Source: Rhodococcus rhodnii (lineage in GTDB: Bacteria > Actinomycetota > Actinomycetes > Mycobacteriales > Pseudonocardiaceae). From it: a DNA stretch of 64,000 nt. How positions within the stretch are numbered: position 1 is the stretch's first letter; every line of letters starts with the position of its first letter. The notes beneath the pieces were generated by a model. That model did no database searches and was not told the origin of the DNA. It was given only the letters and a program-made list of their open reading frames with translations. Positions 34,950 through 44,313 of the stretch are shown in pieces. The stretch covers positions 124,001 to 188,000 of the forward strand of contig JOAA01000002.1 in the NCBI GenBank assembly GCA_000720375.1. The letters are read 5' to 3'. The position numbers and the translations under genes were made by a program.

Positions 34950-36854
34950 TCAGCCGTCCAGCCTCCCTGGCGTGATGTCCTGCTGGACCCGGGACGCCGC
35001 AGGCGCCTCGGGCGTTTCAACGGTGGAGGAACCAGCGAAGATGCCCGCGACCGGCACCTGAACGGACGTCTCAGCCAGGTGCACGGTCAACCCGGGCAGC
35101 TGGGCTGGCGTCAGGACCATGCTGCGGTCCGACCCCGCGATCACGAGTGCCAGCCGGTGCCCCTTCGGAATCACGTAGTCCGCTGTGGACAGCCGGAAGG
35201 TCATCTTGTACCTCTGGCCTGGCGTCAGCGGCTGTTCGGCGCTGATCGACTGGTAGTTGGCCAGATCCGCCCACCCGCGTGCGATGATCGTTGCGTCCAC
35301 AGTGGACGTGGTCGCCTCGGTCTCGCGGTAGCAGGCGTCGTCGCCCGGCCGGTCCTCGCCCCAACACGTTTCGTTGGTCAGCGTGCGGATTCCTTCGCCG
35401 GTCCGGCTACGGATGGTCGCCGGGCCGTAGTCGACCAGGAACGCGGAAAGGTGCGCGGTCGGCGTTGAAGGCGTTGCGCTGACGGTGATCCGCGGAATTC
35501 CCGCGATCCGCACGTCGTGCGTGAGCGCACCGGTGCTGTACAGGACCCGTTCGCCGGACGTGGTGTTCGGCGAGCTGATGGCCGACTCCGGCGTGGTCGT
35601 TCCGGGGTCCGTGAAGGACTCGGCCGACGAGCCGGGGAAGAAGTTCAACTTGCCCACTCCCGCAGTTGAACCGGCGACAGGGTGCAGGCGCACCCGTGCG
35701 GCCGGCGCGGGCCACATCGGGTATTCGGTCCACTGGTTCACGCCGCTTTCCACCGAGACCTGAGGCTCGTACTCGATGCCGTTGCGGACGTTGAGCAGCC
35801 AGCGGTCGAACCAGCGGTGCAGCGTGCGGACCCATTCCGGCCTGCGGAAGTCGAACGGGTCGACGTGGCCGGTCTGCGACAGCCACAGCTTGCGGGGAGT
35901 GGAACGAGGCAGGGCGTCGAGCCACTGGCCCCAGTTGATCGGCTTGACGTTCAGGTCGGCGCGCCCGTTCACCGAGAACACCGTGGCCTTGACCTTGCTG
36001 GCGTTGCGCACGTAATCCCGCTGCTGCCACATGGCGGTGTAGTCGCCGTTGGCAGGCGCGCCGGTGGTCATCTCAGTACGAACGGCCTCGCACCCGGCCT
36101 TGGCGTTGGCGTTCTCGAAACCGGAAGCGAGGTTCGTCGGCGTGCCCCAGCCGCGGAAGGACACCCCGTCGGACCGGAACCAGTCGTACCACGAGCTGAT
36201 CGCTTCGATCGGCACGATCGTGCGCAGCCCGTCGACGCCGGTCGAGGCGACGCCTTGGGCGACGCTCCCGTCCCAGGACTTGCCGATCATCGCGGCGGCA
36301 CCGGTCGACCACGAGGCCTTGACGGTCGAACCGCCCTCGACCGCGGAGTATCCGGTGGCACGGCCGTTCAGCCAGTCGATCACGGCCTTGCCCGAGGCGA
36401 CTTCCGAGCGTCCGCCGGTGTCCATGCAGCCGGTCGACCGGTTGGAGCCGCTGAAGTCGACCATCGCGACCGCGTAGCCGCGAGGGACGAAGTAGTTGTC
36501 GTAGAACAGCGGGAACTTCACCGGTACACCGGCGGCGTCGTAGGTCTTGCGCTCGGCTTCGTTGCCGCGTCCGTTGGTTGCGTAGTACGGACTGGCGTCG
36601 ATGATCACCGGCACTTTGCCACGGGTGGCGGGTCTGATGATGTCGGCCGCCACCCGGTCACCGACACCGTTGTTGTCAAGGTCCAGACCGATGTCGACCC
36701 AAACCGTCTCCCGGATCGCGTCCTGGTAGGAGTGAATGGGTTGTGTGACACCGTTTTTCACTGAGTATGACGGCTGTGCCGCCTGGGCGGGCACGACCAC
36801 CGCACCAGACAGCAGCCCGACTAAGCCACCGATCAACACCCCACGAATCGACAT
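34950..36854 (-). CDS. Secreted Xaa-Pro dipeptidyl-peptidase (S15), copy 1
   Basis: The 634-aa protein begins with a signal peptide (about residues 1-25) and belongs to the CocE/NonD/PepX serine hydrolase family, which releases Xaa-Pro dipeptides. The nucleophile Ser lies in MIGKSWDGS, the Asp in VNGRADLNVKP and the His in SQTGHVDPFDF. A C-terminal jelly-roll domain (YKMTFRLSTADYVIPKGHR) completes the structure. It is a close paralogue of the gene just upstream, 54 bp away, with most motifs identical. Confidence 0.93.
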   Translation of the reverse strand: MSIRGVLIGGLVGLLSGAVVVPAQAAQPSYSVKNGVTQPIHSYQDAIRETVWVDIGLDLDNNGVGDRVAADIIRPATRGKVPVIIDASPYYATNGRGNEAERKTYDAAGVPVKFPLFYDNYFVPRGYAVAMVDFSGSNRSTGCMDTGGRSEVASGKAVIDWLNGRATGYSAVEGGSTVKASWSTGAAAMIGKSWDGSVAQGVASTGVDGLRTIVPIEAISSWYDWFRSDGVSFRGWGTPTNLASGFENANAKAGCEAVRTEMTTGAPANGDYTAMWQQRDYVRNASKVKATVFSVNGRADLNVKPINWGQWLDALPRSTPRKLWLSQTGHVDPFDFRRPEWVRTLHRWFDRWLLNVRNGIEYEPQVSVESGVNQWTEYPMWPAPAARVRLHPVAGSTAGVGKLNFFPGSSAESFTDPGTTTPESAISSPNTTSGERVLYSTGALTHDVRIAGIPRITVSATPSTPTAHLSAFLVDYGPATIRSRTGEGIRTLTNETCWGEDRPGDDACYRETEATTSTVDATIIARGWADLANYQSISAEQPLTPGQRYKMTFRLSTADYVIPKGHRLALVIAGSDRSMVLTPAQLPGLTVHLAETSVQVPVAGIFAGSSTVETPEAPAASRVQQDITPGRLDG

Positions 36855-36908
36855 ACCGGTGACGCTAAGGCGTGCACCCTGACCTGCGTCAGCGCCGAAA
36901 GTGCCAAT

Positions 36909-38804
36909 TCAGCGGGCGTCAAGCCGGCCAGGGGTGATGTCCTGCTGGACCGTCGAGGCGCTCGGTGCCCCGGTTGTCGACGCCTGCGGCAGCGCGCCGA
37001 CGACAGGCAACTGGATCGAGGTCCCGGCCAGGTTCACGGTCACGCGTGGCAACTGCGACGGACTCGTGGTCATGGAACTGTCGGTCCCGGCGATCACGAG
37101 GGCCAGCCGGTGGTTGCGTGGCACAACGTAGTCGGTCGCGGAAAGCCGGAACGTCATCGTGTACGTGGTGCCTGGCGTCAGCGTCCGCGGCGCGCTCAGC
37201 GACTGGTAGTTGGCCAGATCGGCCCAACCGCGGGCGATGATCGTCGCGTCCACAGTGGACGTCGTGGCCTGGGTGTCGCGGTAGCAGGCGTCGTCTCCGG
37301 GCCGGTCCTCACCCCAGCACGATTCCGTTGTCAGCGTACGAATTCCTTCGCCGGACGTGCCGCGGATCGTCGCGGGGCCGTAGTCGACCAAGAATGCCGA
37401 CAGGTGCGCGGTCGGCGTGGACGGCGTCACGGCAACGGTCAGGCGTGAAATTCCGGCAAGCCGGACGTCGGAACTGAACGGGCCCATGCTGTACAGCACG
37501 CGCCGTGCCGAAGTGGCGTTCGGTGAGGCGATGTACGACGACGGCGTGCCCGAACCGTTGTCCGTGAACGAAGAAGTCGACGTGCCCGGAGTCGACCGCA
37601 ACGTGCCGACACCGGCAACGGACCCGGCGACGGGGTAGAGCCGCTGGGACTGCAGCCCGGCAGGCGGCCACGTCGGCGAGTCGGACCACTGGTCCACGCC
37701 GCGCTCGACCGACACCTGCGGCTCGTTCTCGATGCCGTTCTGGATGTTCAGCAGCCAGCGGTCGAACCAGCGATGCAGCGTGCGGACCCATTCCGCGCGG
37801 CGGAAGTCGAACGGGTCGATATGCCCGGTCTGCGACAGCCACAGCTTGCGCGGCGTCGAAGCAGGCAGCGCGTCAAGCCACTGGCCCCAGTTGATCGGCT
37901 TCACGTTCAAATCCGCGCGACCGTTGACCGAGAAGACCGCCGCCTTGACCTGACTGGCATTGCGGACGAAATCGCGCTGCGACCACATCGGCGTGAAATC
38001 ACCATTGGCCGGAGCGCCATTGGTCATCTCAGTCCGCACAGCGCCGCAACGGGACCGAGCGTTGCTGTTCTCGAAACCGGAAGCGAGGCTTGTCGGCGTC
38101 CCGAAACTGCGCAGGGACACGCCATCCGAGCGGAACCAGTCGTACCACGAGCTGATCGCCGAGATCGGCACGATCGTGCGCAGACCGTCAACACCAGTCG
38201 CGGCAACACCATGCGTGATGCTGCCGTCCCAGGATTTGCCGATCATCGCGGCCGCGCCGGTCGACCACGACGCCGTTTTGACCGAACCGCCGGACGCGGC
38301 TGAATACCCAGTCGCGCGGCCGTTGAGCCAGTCGATCACGGCTTTGCCGGACGCGATCTCCGAGCGTCCACCGGTGTCCATGCACCCGGTAGACCGGTTG
38401 GAACCACTGAAGTCGACCAAGGCGACGGCGTAACCCCTTGGTACGAAGTAGTTGTCGTAGAACAGCGGAAATTTCACCGGCACACCTGCGGCATCGTAGG
38501 ACTTGCGCTCGCTTTCGTTGCCGCGCCCATTGGTCGAGTAGTACGGACTGGCATCGATGATCACCGGCACCCGCTCGGCCGTGGCGGGCCGGACGATGTC
38601 GGCGGCGACCCGGTCGCCAACACCGTTGTTGTCCAGGTCCAAGCCGATGTCGACCCAGGTCGTCTCGCGGATGGCATCGGCGTGGATCGGTTGCGTGACA
38701 CCGTCTTGCACCACGAAAGCCGGTTCGGCCGCTGAAGCGGGCACCACGAGAAGCCCGGACAACAACCCGGCCAGACCACCGGTCAGCCAGCCACGAATCG
38801 CCAT
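36909..38804 (-). CDS. Secreted Xaa-Pro dipeptidyl-peptidase (S15), copy 2
   Basis: The 631-aa paralogue of copy 1 has the same signal peptide, catalytic Ser (GKSWDGS), Asp (GRADLNVKP) and His (SQTGHIDPFDF), and jelly-roll C-terminus. Many stretches of the catalytic domain are identical, while the region around residues 405-440 differs, as expected from a recent tandem duplication under selection. Both are exported and probably digest proline-containing peptides outside the cell. Each has its own start and the short gap suggests co-transcription. Confidence 0.93.
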   Translation of the reverse strand: MAIRGWLTGGLAGLLSGLLVVPASAAEPAFVVQDGVTQPIHADAIRETTWVDIGLDLDNNGVGDRVAADIVRPATAERVPVIIDASPYYSTNGRGNESERKSYDAAGVPVKFPLFYDNYFVPRGYAVALVDFSGSNRSTGCMDTGGRSEIASGKAVIDWLNGRATGYSAASGGSVKTASWSTGAAAMIGKSWDGSITHGVAATGVDGLRTIVPISAISSWYDWFRSDGVSLRSFGTPTSLASGFENSNARSRCGAVRTEMTNGAPANGDFTPMWSQRDFVRNASQVKAAVFSVNGRADLNVKPINWGQWLDALPASTPRKLWLSQTGHIDPFDFRRAEWVRTLHRWFDRWLLNIQNGIENEPQVSVERGVDQWSDSPTWPPAGLQSQRLYPVAGSVAGVGTLRSTPGTSTSSFTDNGSGTPSSYIASPNATSARRVLYSMGPFSSDVRLAGISRLTVAVTPSTPTAHLSAFLVDYGPATIRGTSGEGIRTLTTESCWGEDRPGDDACYRDTQATTSTVDATIIARGWADLANYQSLSAPRTLTPGTTYTMTFRLSATDYVVPRNHRLALVIAGTDSSMTTSPSQLPRVTVNLAGTSIQLPVVGALPQASTTGAPSASTVQQDITPGRLDAR

Positions 38805-38868
38805 GGCAGAGACGCTAAGCCGCCCGTCGGCGGGATTGTCAGGGCCGAAGGTGGCAACGGATTCCCAG

Positions 38869-39585
38869 TTAACAGGACTTGCGGCAATCCGTGGGGCTCA
38901 CCCCGTAGAAGCGTTTGAAGGCCGCGCTGAACCCGAAAGCGTCGGCGTAACCGACCCGATGCGCCACCGCACCAACGGTCGCAGTCGATTCAGCGAGTAG
39001 CTCGGCAGCCAAGGACATCCGCCAGTCAGTCAGGTACGTCAGCGGCGGCTTACCCATGACCTTGACGAACCGGTTCGCCAGCGTGGAGCGTGACACACCC
39101 GCCTCACCCGCCAACGACGCAAGCGTCCACGGTTTACCCGGCGCTGCGTGCATCGCGCGCAGGACCGGCCCGACCGTGGCGTCGTCCCACCCGCGCGGCA
39201 CCTGTTGCTGGTCGAACCACGCGCGCAGCGTGCACACGAGCAACCACTCGAAGAGCCGGTTCTGCACGACCTGACTGCCTGGCGCGTAAATGGACGTCAG
39301 GTCGTCACATCCGTCAAGCACCAGCACGGGCGGCAGCAGATCCAGCAACCCGTCGGACACGCAGTAGGTCCCGACAAGCAGGACCGCGTCGCTCGACTCC
39401 GCCTCGAATGGCCCCCGCACAACGGCGATGTCACCGAGGTTCACAGTCTTGTTGTTGAGGCGCGCGTGGCCTCGGAGGGGCGCGACGAGGGTGAGTTCGC
39501 CGCTGAACCGCAGCGTGCCTGTCAGTTCCTGGCGGCCGGTGCTCGTCGACCGGATACCCCGCAGCAGCTCGTCGACCGGGTCCAT
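38869..39585 (-). CDS. AraC family transcriptional regulator
   Basis: A 238-aa regulator with an N-terminal cupin-like ligand domain (about 1-110, with RFSGELTLVAPLRGH) and a C-terminal pair of helix-turn-helix motifs: LASLAGEAGVSRSTLANRFVK and VGAVAHRVGYADAFGFSAAFK, the latter with the conserved RFYGVSP. It is divergent from the NmrA-type gene at 39668, with two GACATGTCC repeats between them, and thus probably controls that gene. It also lies 64 bp downstream of the S15 pair. Confidence 0.93.
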   Translation of the reverse strand: MDPVDELLRGIRSTSTGRQELTGTLRFSGELTLVAPLRGHARLNNKTVNLGDIAVVRGPFEAESSDAVLLVGTYCVSDGLLDLLPPVLVLDGCDDLTSIYAPGSQVVQNRLFEWLLVCTLRAWFDQQQVPRGWDDATVGPVLRAMHAAPGKPWTLASLAGEAGVSRSTLANRFVKVMGKPPLTYLTDWRMSLAAELLAESTATVGAVAHRVGYADAFGFSAAFKRFYGVSPTDCRKSC

Positions 39586-39607
39586 GCTTTCACTTTACGG
39601 ACGATCG

Positions 39608-39637
39608 GACATGTCCCGTGTACTCCTCGACATGTCC
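39608..39637. promoter_or_regulatory. Two direct repeats spaced two helical turns, AraC/NmrA promoter
   Basis: GACATGTCC occurs at 39608-39616 and again at 39629-39637, 21 bp apart. Each contains the palindrome GACATGTC. They occupy the 82-bp space between the divergent AraC-type regulator and the NmrA-like gene, so they are likely binding sites for that regulator. Confidence 0.6.
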
Positions 39638-39667
39638 TCCGCCTCGCGATGGCTGTTTGCTCGTCGC

Positions 39668-40492
39668 ATGACGATTTTGGTTCTGGGGGCGACCGGCAAG
39701 ACAGGAAGCCGCTTGGTGGAGACGTTGCGTGCCTCGGGCTCGGCGGTACGGGCCGCGTCCCGGTCGGGCGAGGTGCGTTTCGACTGGTCCTCTCCGGACA
39801 CATGGGGTCCCGCCGTGGACGGGGCTCATGCGGTGTATCTGTTGGCGCCACAGGATCCTGCCGCGGCGGGGGTCTTCGTCAAGCAGGCGGTGCAGGCTGG
39901 CGTCGGCCGTTTCGTGGCTTTGTCAGGACGTGAGATCGACCGGTTCCCCTCGCAGTATTTCCAGGGCATGCGGGCTGCCGAGGAGGCGGTGCGGGATTCG
40001 GGTGCGGAGTGGACGATCATCCGTCCGAACAACTTCAGCCAGAACTTCTCGGCCCCTGACATCTGGGGCGGGCCGCTGGTATCGGGTGAACTGGCGCTGC
40101 CGATGGACTCGACGCCCGAACCGTTCATCGACACGCAGGACATTGCTGACGTTGCCGCGGTTTTGCTTACTTCGGACGGGCATCACGGGCAGGTGTACGA
40201 CTTGTCCGGGCCGCGCGCGATCAGCTTTGCTTCTGCTGTGGCGACGATTGCTGCGGCGGCTGGGCGGCCTATGCGGTTCGTGGAGTCTTCGCCTTCGGAG
40301 TATCGGGCTTCGCTGCTTGCTGTTGGGGCTTCCGAGGGTGAGGCTGAGGAGCTGAACGCTTTGTATGCGGGGATGCGGTCCGGGCTCTACACCGTTCCCG
40401 CCGATGGCGTTCAGCGGGTGTTGGGCCGCGAGCCCATCGACTTCGAGACCTTCGCCATGCGCGCCGCCGAGGCGGGCGCTTGGCAGCGCTGA
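39668..40492 (+). CDS. NmrA-like NAD(P)-binding protein
   Basis: A 274-aa Rossmann-fold protein of the NmrA/SDR atypical group. The dinucleotide motif is LVLGATGKTGSRLVE at the N-terminus; there is no YxxxK catalytic pair, as usual for this group of sensors or quinone reductases. WTIIRPNNFSQNF is a common family segment. The ATG at 39668 begins directly at the fold. Its placement opposite the AraC gene suggests inducible expression; role unknown. Confidence 0.88.
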   Translation: MTILVLGATGKTGSRLVETLRASGSAVRAASRSGEVRFDWSSPDTWGPAVDGAHAVYLLAPQDPAAAGVFVKQAVQAGVGRFVALSGREIDRFPSQYFQGMRAAEEAVRDSGAEWTIIRPNNFSQNFSAPDIWGGPLVSGELALPMDSTPEPFIDTQDIADVAAVLLTSDGHHGQVYDLSGPRAISFASAVATIAAAAGRPMRFVESSPSEYRASLLAVGASEGEAEELNALYAGMRSGLYTVPADGVQRVLGREPIDFETFAMRAAEAGAWQR

Positions 40493-40507
40493 CCTGCGGG
40501 AATGTCG

Positions 40508-40572
40508 GAACTGTCGTACCCCTGCGGTAACGTGAAAAACAAGGGATCCCCTTGGGGGAATTGTTGTTGCGG
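40508..40572. repeat. Dispersed intergenic element, copy 1
   Basis: The string GAACTGTC, then GTAACGTGAAA (40527-40537) and the hairpin CAAGGG-ATC-CCCTTG (40540-40554), ending near GGGGGAATTG, recurs 390 bp downstream at 40898. It follows the NmrA-like gene. The GTAACGTGAAA core is exactly conserved. It may be a dispersed promoter-like or palindromic element of this genus. Confidence 0.72.
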
Positions 40573-40580
40573 TGGTGCGC

Positions 40581-40773
40581 GGGCTGCGGCAGGGCAAAGG
40601 CCAGCCCCATACAGCCTTGCGTCAGGCTAGGGGCAGTCCATCGCAGCTCTGTGCCAGGCAAGGGTCGCGCCGTCATAGCCTTGCGCGAGGTGAGGGCCGA
40701 CCCCGTCACAGCCTTGCGTCAGGCTAGGGGCAGCCCATCACAGCCCTGCGCGAGGCAAGGGCTGCTCCATCAC
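40581..40773. repeat. 32-bp tandem repeat array, about six units, each a hairpin
   Basis: Units begin near 40581, 40613, 40645, 40677, 40710 and 40742 (one unit is 33 bp). A unit reads roughly AGCCTTGCGC-AGGCAAGGGC followed by a less conserved dozen bases ending in CCATCAC. The first part is self-complementary: CCTTGC pairs with GCAAGG around a 5-base loop. Units are contiguous and have diverged by several bases each. Because 32 is not a multiple of 3, and no frame is open with sensible content, it is non-coding. It lies between the two copies of the 65-bp element. Confidence 0.82.
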
Positions 40774-40897
40774 AGCGGGGTCCACTTGCGCCACTGGTGT
40801 CGGACGCTCACCCCATGCCCGAGGCAGTGGCCGCCTCGCTCAGAAAAATCCGGCCTGGCCCAGGCAACTTCGCCCCGAAAGGGACCCGAGAACACCA

Positions 40898-40961
40898 GAA
40901 CTGTCAGACCCCCGGAGTAACGTGAAATCCGGGGGTCCCCCTGGGCGAATTGCCGGTGCGG
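40898..40961. repeat. Dispersed intergenic element, copy 2
   Basis: Second copy of the element at 40508, with GAACTGTC, GTAACGTGAAA (40917-40927), the hairpin GGGGG-T-CCCCC (40931-40941) and GCGAATTG. The hairpin sequence differs while its pairing is kept, suggesting the structure matters. It lies just beyond the stop of the epsilon-subunit gene. Confidence 0.72.
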
Positions 40962-40962
40962 A

Positions 40963-41190
40963 TCAGCGCGGAAAGCCGGAAGCCCGCCAAGCCCCAGGAC
41001 CCGGCCGCAAAGGAGCCCGCAGCGAATTCGCCGGATTGCTCCACTCCGACCGGCGGCCAGACTCCGGCGAAGGCTCCTCATCAGGCCCGCGTCCCGGCAG
41101 CGAAGCCACGACGGCGGTCAGAGCCGCGAGTTCGATGTCATCCGGCGTACCGCGAACGATCCGCAGCAGAGGCCGTTCCCCGTCGCTCAT
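40963..41190 (-). CDS. Acyl-CoA carboxylase epsilon subunit
   Basis: A 75-aa protein that begins [23 protein letters not shown], the signature of the small epsilon subunit (AccE/PccE type) which stabilises the alpha-beta complex in actinobacterial acyl-CoA carboxylases. The rest is an acidic/proline-rich tail of the usual length. Its ATG overlaps the beta-subunit stop by 4 bp, so both subunits are made together. Confidence 0.92.
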   Translation of the reverse strand: MSDGERPLLRIVRGTPDDIELAALTAVVASLPGRGPDEEPSPESGRRSEWSNPANSLRAPLRPGPGAWRASGFPR

Positions 41191-42833
41191 AGTGGAATGT
41201 TCCCATGCTTCTTGGCCGGCAAGGTCTCTCGTTTGTCACGCAACATCCGCAACGACCGCGCGACATACCCACGCGTGTACGAAGGCGGAATCACCGAATC
41301 CACATACCCACGCTCAGCCGCCGCGTACGGGTTGAGCAACGTGTCCTCGTACTCCTGCACGAGTTCCGCGCGCAACGCCTCGACGTCCTTACCGTCATCG
41401 GCGGCCTTGGCGAGTGTCTTACGGTGCACGATGTTCGCGGCGCCCTGTGCACCCATCACCGCGATCTGCGCGGTCGGCCATGCGAGGTTCATGTCCGCGC
41501 CGAGGTGCTTGGAGCCCATGACGTCATACGCGCCACCGAACGCTTTACGCGTAATGACAGTGACCTTCGGGACGGTCGCCTCGGCGTACGCGTAGATAAG
41601 CTTGGCGCCGCGGCGGATGATGCCGTTCCATTCCTGGTCTGTGCCAGGCAGGAAGCCGGGAACGTCCACGAAGGTCAGCACCGGAACGTTGAACGCGTCG
41701 CAAGTACGCACGAACCGGGCTGCTTTTTCCGATGCGTCGATGTCCAGGCAGCCGGCGAACTGAGTCGGCTGGTTGGCCACGACACCCACCGCGCGGCCTT
41801 CCACCCGGCCGAAGCCGACCAGGATGTTCGGCGCGAAAAGTTCGTGCACCTCAAGGAATTCGCCGTCGTCGAGCACGCGGGTGATCACCTCGTGCATGTC
41901 GTACGGCTGGTTCGGCGAGTCCGGGATCAGCGCGTCCAGCTCACGATCCGTGTCCAGCAACGCGTCCGCGACCGAACCGTCGCCGGTGTCCTCGCCGGGG
42001 AAGACCGGTGGGTCGGACAGGTTGTTCGACGGCAGGTACGACAGCAGTTCCTTCACGTAGGAGATCGCGTCGTCCTCGTCGGACGCCAGATAGTGCGCGT
42101 TGCCGGACTTGGTGTTGTGCGTCCGCGCGCCACCGAGCTCCTCGAACGTCACCTCTTCGCCGGTCACGGTCTTCACCACGTCCGGGCCGGTGATGAACAT
42201 CTGCGAGGTCTTGTCGACCATCACGACGAAGTCCGTCAGCGCAGGCGAGTACACGTGCCCGCCCGCGTTCGCGCCCATGATCAGCGAAATCTGCGGGATC
42301 ACGCCCGACGCACGGGTGTTGCGCATGAAGATCTCGCCGTACAGGCCGAGTGAGACGACGCCTTCCTGGATGCGCGCGCCGCCGCCCTCGTTGATGCCGA
42401 TGACTGGACGGCCGGTCTTGATCGCCAGGTCCATCACCTTGACGATCTTCTCGCCGTACACCTCGCCGAGGGCGCCGCCGAACACGGTCACGTCCTGGCT
42501 GAACACGCACACCGAACGGCCGTCGATGGTGCCGTAACCGGTCACCACGCCGTCGCCGTACGGACGATTCTTCTCCAGGCTGAAGTTCGTGGACCGGTGC
42601 CGGGCCAGTTCGTCCAGCTCGACGAACGAGCCGGGGTCCAGCAGCTGGTCGATCCGCTCACGCGCGGTCTTCTTGCCCTTGGCGTGCTGTTTCTCCACAG
42701 CTCGGGCCGAGCCGGCGTGCACGGCCTCGTCGTTGCGGCGGTAGAGATCCGCCAGCTTTCCCGCCGTGGTGTGGATGTCGGCGGACGTGTCTGCACCGGG
42801 TGGCGGCCCGAGGGGTTGTGACGCACTGCTCAT
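41187..42833 (-). CDS. pccB: Acyl-CoA (propionyl-CoA) carboxylase beta subunit
   Basis: The 548-aa carboxyltransferase subunit transfers the carboxyl group from biotin to propionyl-CoA or acetyl-Co[48 protein letters not shown], the oxyanion stretch [14 protein letters not shown], and the C-terminal [14 protein letters not shown] with [19 protein letters not shown] are all canonical. The closest match by pattern is PccB/AccD5 type. It is followed by the epsilon subunit and is divergent from the biotin ligase. Together with AccA3 and MeaB/mutase it links propionyl-CoA to succinyl-CoA. Confidence 0.94.
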   Translation of the reverse strand: MSSASQPLGPPPGADTSADIHTTAGKLADLYRRNDEAVHAGSARAVEKQHAKGKKTARERIDQLLDPGSFVELDELARHRSTNFSLEKNRPYGDGVVTGYGTIDGRSVCVFSQDVTVFGGALGEVYGEKIVKVMDLAIKTGRPVIGINEGGGARIQEGVVSLGLYGEIFMRNTRASGVIPQISLIMGANAGGHVYSPALTDFVVMVDKTSQMFITGPDVVKTVTGEEVTFEELGGARTHNTKSGNAHYLASDEDDAISYVKELLSYLPSNNLSDPPVFPGEDTGDGSVADALLDTDRELDALIPDSPNQPYDMHEVITRVLDDGEFLEVHELFAPNILVGFGRVEGRAVGVVANQPTQFAGCLDIDASEKAARFVRTCDAFNVPVLTFVDVPGFLPGTDQEWNGIIRRGAKLIYAYAEATVPKVTVITRKAFGGAYDVMGSKHLGADMNLAWPTAQIAVMGAQGAANIVHRKTLAKAADDGKDVEALRAELVQEYEDTLLNPYAAAERGYVDSVIPPSYTRGYVARSLRMLRDKRETLPAKKHGNIPL

Positions 42834-42908
42834 GGCTTGGCAGCCTAGCCACGCGCGCGCCGAAGCGGTTTCACGACGTAGCTCACGTCACCCCCTAATG
42901 TTCTAGGG

Positions 42909-43688
42909 GTGGACGCAGAGCAGCTCGCGCAGCGGTTGACGCAGCCAAACGGCCCATACGCGGGCCTGACGGTTGTCGATAGCACCAAGTCGACGAACGC
43001 CGACCTGGACCGTGCGCGGCCGCCGGACCGCACAGTGCTCATCGCGAGGCAACAAACGGCTGGTGAGGGCCGTCGCGCGCGGTCGTGGAGCTCCCCACCT
43101 GGCGGGTTGTACGTCAGCATTTATTACGCACCGGGCGTGCCGGCGCATCGGTGGCCGTGGCTGACGTTGTTGGCAGGGGTCGCGCTGGTCAACGTGGCTC
43201 GCTCGACGGGCGTCGACGCGGTATTGAAATGGCCGAACGACCTTCTGCTGGGGCCCAACCGCAAGAAAGGCGCCGGGGTACTGGCCACGACCAGTGAAAA
43301 AGGCGTCGTGCTCGGCATCGGCTTGAACGTTCAGCCGGTGCAGGCCGAACTCGCGCCCGGCGGCCTCGCGCCGACGTCGCTGGCCGAGGAAGGGGCGAAC
43401 GAACTCGACCTGACCGAGCTGGCCACCCGGTTGCTGCTGGAACTGGACAAGTGGGAAGCGCCGTGGCGCGCGGCTGACGGCGACCCGTTCGCCAGCGGCC
43501 TGCACGAGGAGTACCGCGGCCTCTGCGAGACCCTCGGCCAGGAGGTCCGGGTCGAGTTGATCAACGGCTCGTTCGAAGGCATCGCGCGCTATCTGGAGAC
43601 GGACGGAACGCTCGTGGTCAGGGACGTCGACGGACACGACCGGTCGGTCCCGGCGGGTGACGTGGTGCACTTGCGTACCGCCACTTAG
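42909..43688 (+). CDS. birA: Biotin-[acetyl-CoA carboxylase] ligase
   Basis: A 259-aa class I biotin protein ligase without an N-terminal DNA-binding domain. It attaches biotin to the AccA3-type carrier. VVDSTKSTNADL opens the domain, followed by the biotin loop around AGEGRRARSWSSPPGGLY, where the usual GRGR core reads GRRAR, then KWPNDLLL and GVVLGIGLNV, and a small C-terminal SH3-like domain. GTG start with little leader sequence; divergent from pccB across 75 bp, so possibly co-regulated with its substrate's partner. Confidence 0.92.
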   Translation: MDAEQLAQRLTQPNGPYAGLTVVDSTKSTNADLDRARPPDRTVLIARQQTAGEGRRARSWSSPPGGLYVSIYYAPGVPAHRWPWLTLLAGVALVNVARSTGVDAVLKWPNDLLLGPNRKKGAGVLATTSEKGVVLGIGLNVQPVQAELAPGGLAPTSLAEEGANELDLTELATRLLLELDKWEAPWRAADGDPFASGLHEEYRGLCETLGQEVRVELINGSFEGIARYLETDGTLVVRDVDGHDRSVPAGDVVHLRTAT

Positions 43689-43769
43689 GGCGACATCCGC
43701 CATCCTTGACGATGGATGGTCCCCGCGCGGGTACGGTATGCGCGTCATCGTCGGGTACGGGAGGACACC

Positions 43770-44312
43770 GTGGCCTATCCAGACGACCTGCTCAGTGCGA
43801 ACGAGCGTGTCGTGATCCACAAGCACCCGCACTGGAAGATGCTGCTGGTGCCGTACATCGTCCTGATCATCACCCTCGGGGTGGGGATCTGGCTGGCGAT
43901 CCTCGCGCAGGACCTGTCGTGGAGCACGATCGCGTTCATCCTGATCGGCGCCGTGGCGTTGATCCTGATCGTGTGGCTGTTCCTCGCGCCGTTCGTGCGC
44001 TGGCGGACCACGCACTTCATCGTCACCACCGATCGGGTGATGGCACGCGAAGGCGTGATCAAGCGGACCGGCATCGACATCCCGCTGTCGCGGATCAGCA
44101 GCGTGCGGTTCGAGCACGGCCTGATCGACCGGATCGTCGGCTGCGGAACGCTGATCATCGAGTCCGCCAGCGAGGAGCCGCTCGAGTTCGACGACATCCC
44201 GCAGGTCGAGAAGGTGCATTCGTTGCTGTACCGGGAGATCAACGACAACCCGGACGACGACTTCGTCCAGCCGACGCAGCAACAGCAGCAGCCGCCGACG
44301 CAAGGACGCTGA
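43770..44312 (+). CDS. PH domain-containing membrane protein
   Basis: A 180-aa protein with two adjacent hydrophobic helices (about 24-73) and a C-terminal bacterial PH-like (bPH2/DUF304) domain: THFIVTTDRVMAREGVIKR, then IPLSRISSVRFEHGLIDRI and CGTLIIESA. It ends in a Gln-rich tail (QQQQQPPTQ). Such proteins sit near birA in many actinobacteria; their role in the membrane is unknown. GTG start with GGGAGGA upstream. Confidence 0.88.
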   Translation: MAYPDDLLSANERVVIHKHPHWKMLLVPYIVLIITLGVGIWLAILAQDLSWSTIAFILIGAVALILIVWLFLAPFVRWRTTHFIVTTDRVMAREGVIKRTGIDIPLSRISSVRFEHGLIDRIVGCGTLIIESASEEPLEFDDIPQVEKVHSLLYREINDNPDDDFVQPTQQQQQPPTQGR

Positions 44313-44313
44313 C

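Noticed and set aside
40581..40773. CRISPR array
   Set aside because: The 32-bp units are contiguous with no unique spacers, repeats are too diverged, and no cas genes are nearby.
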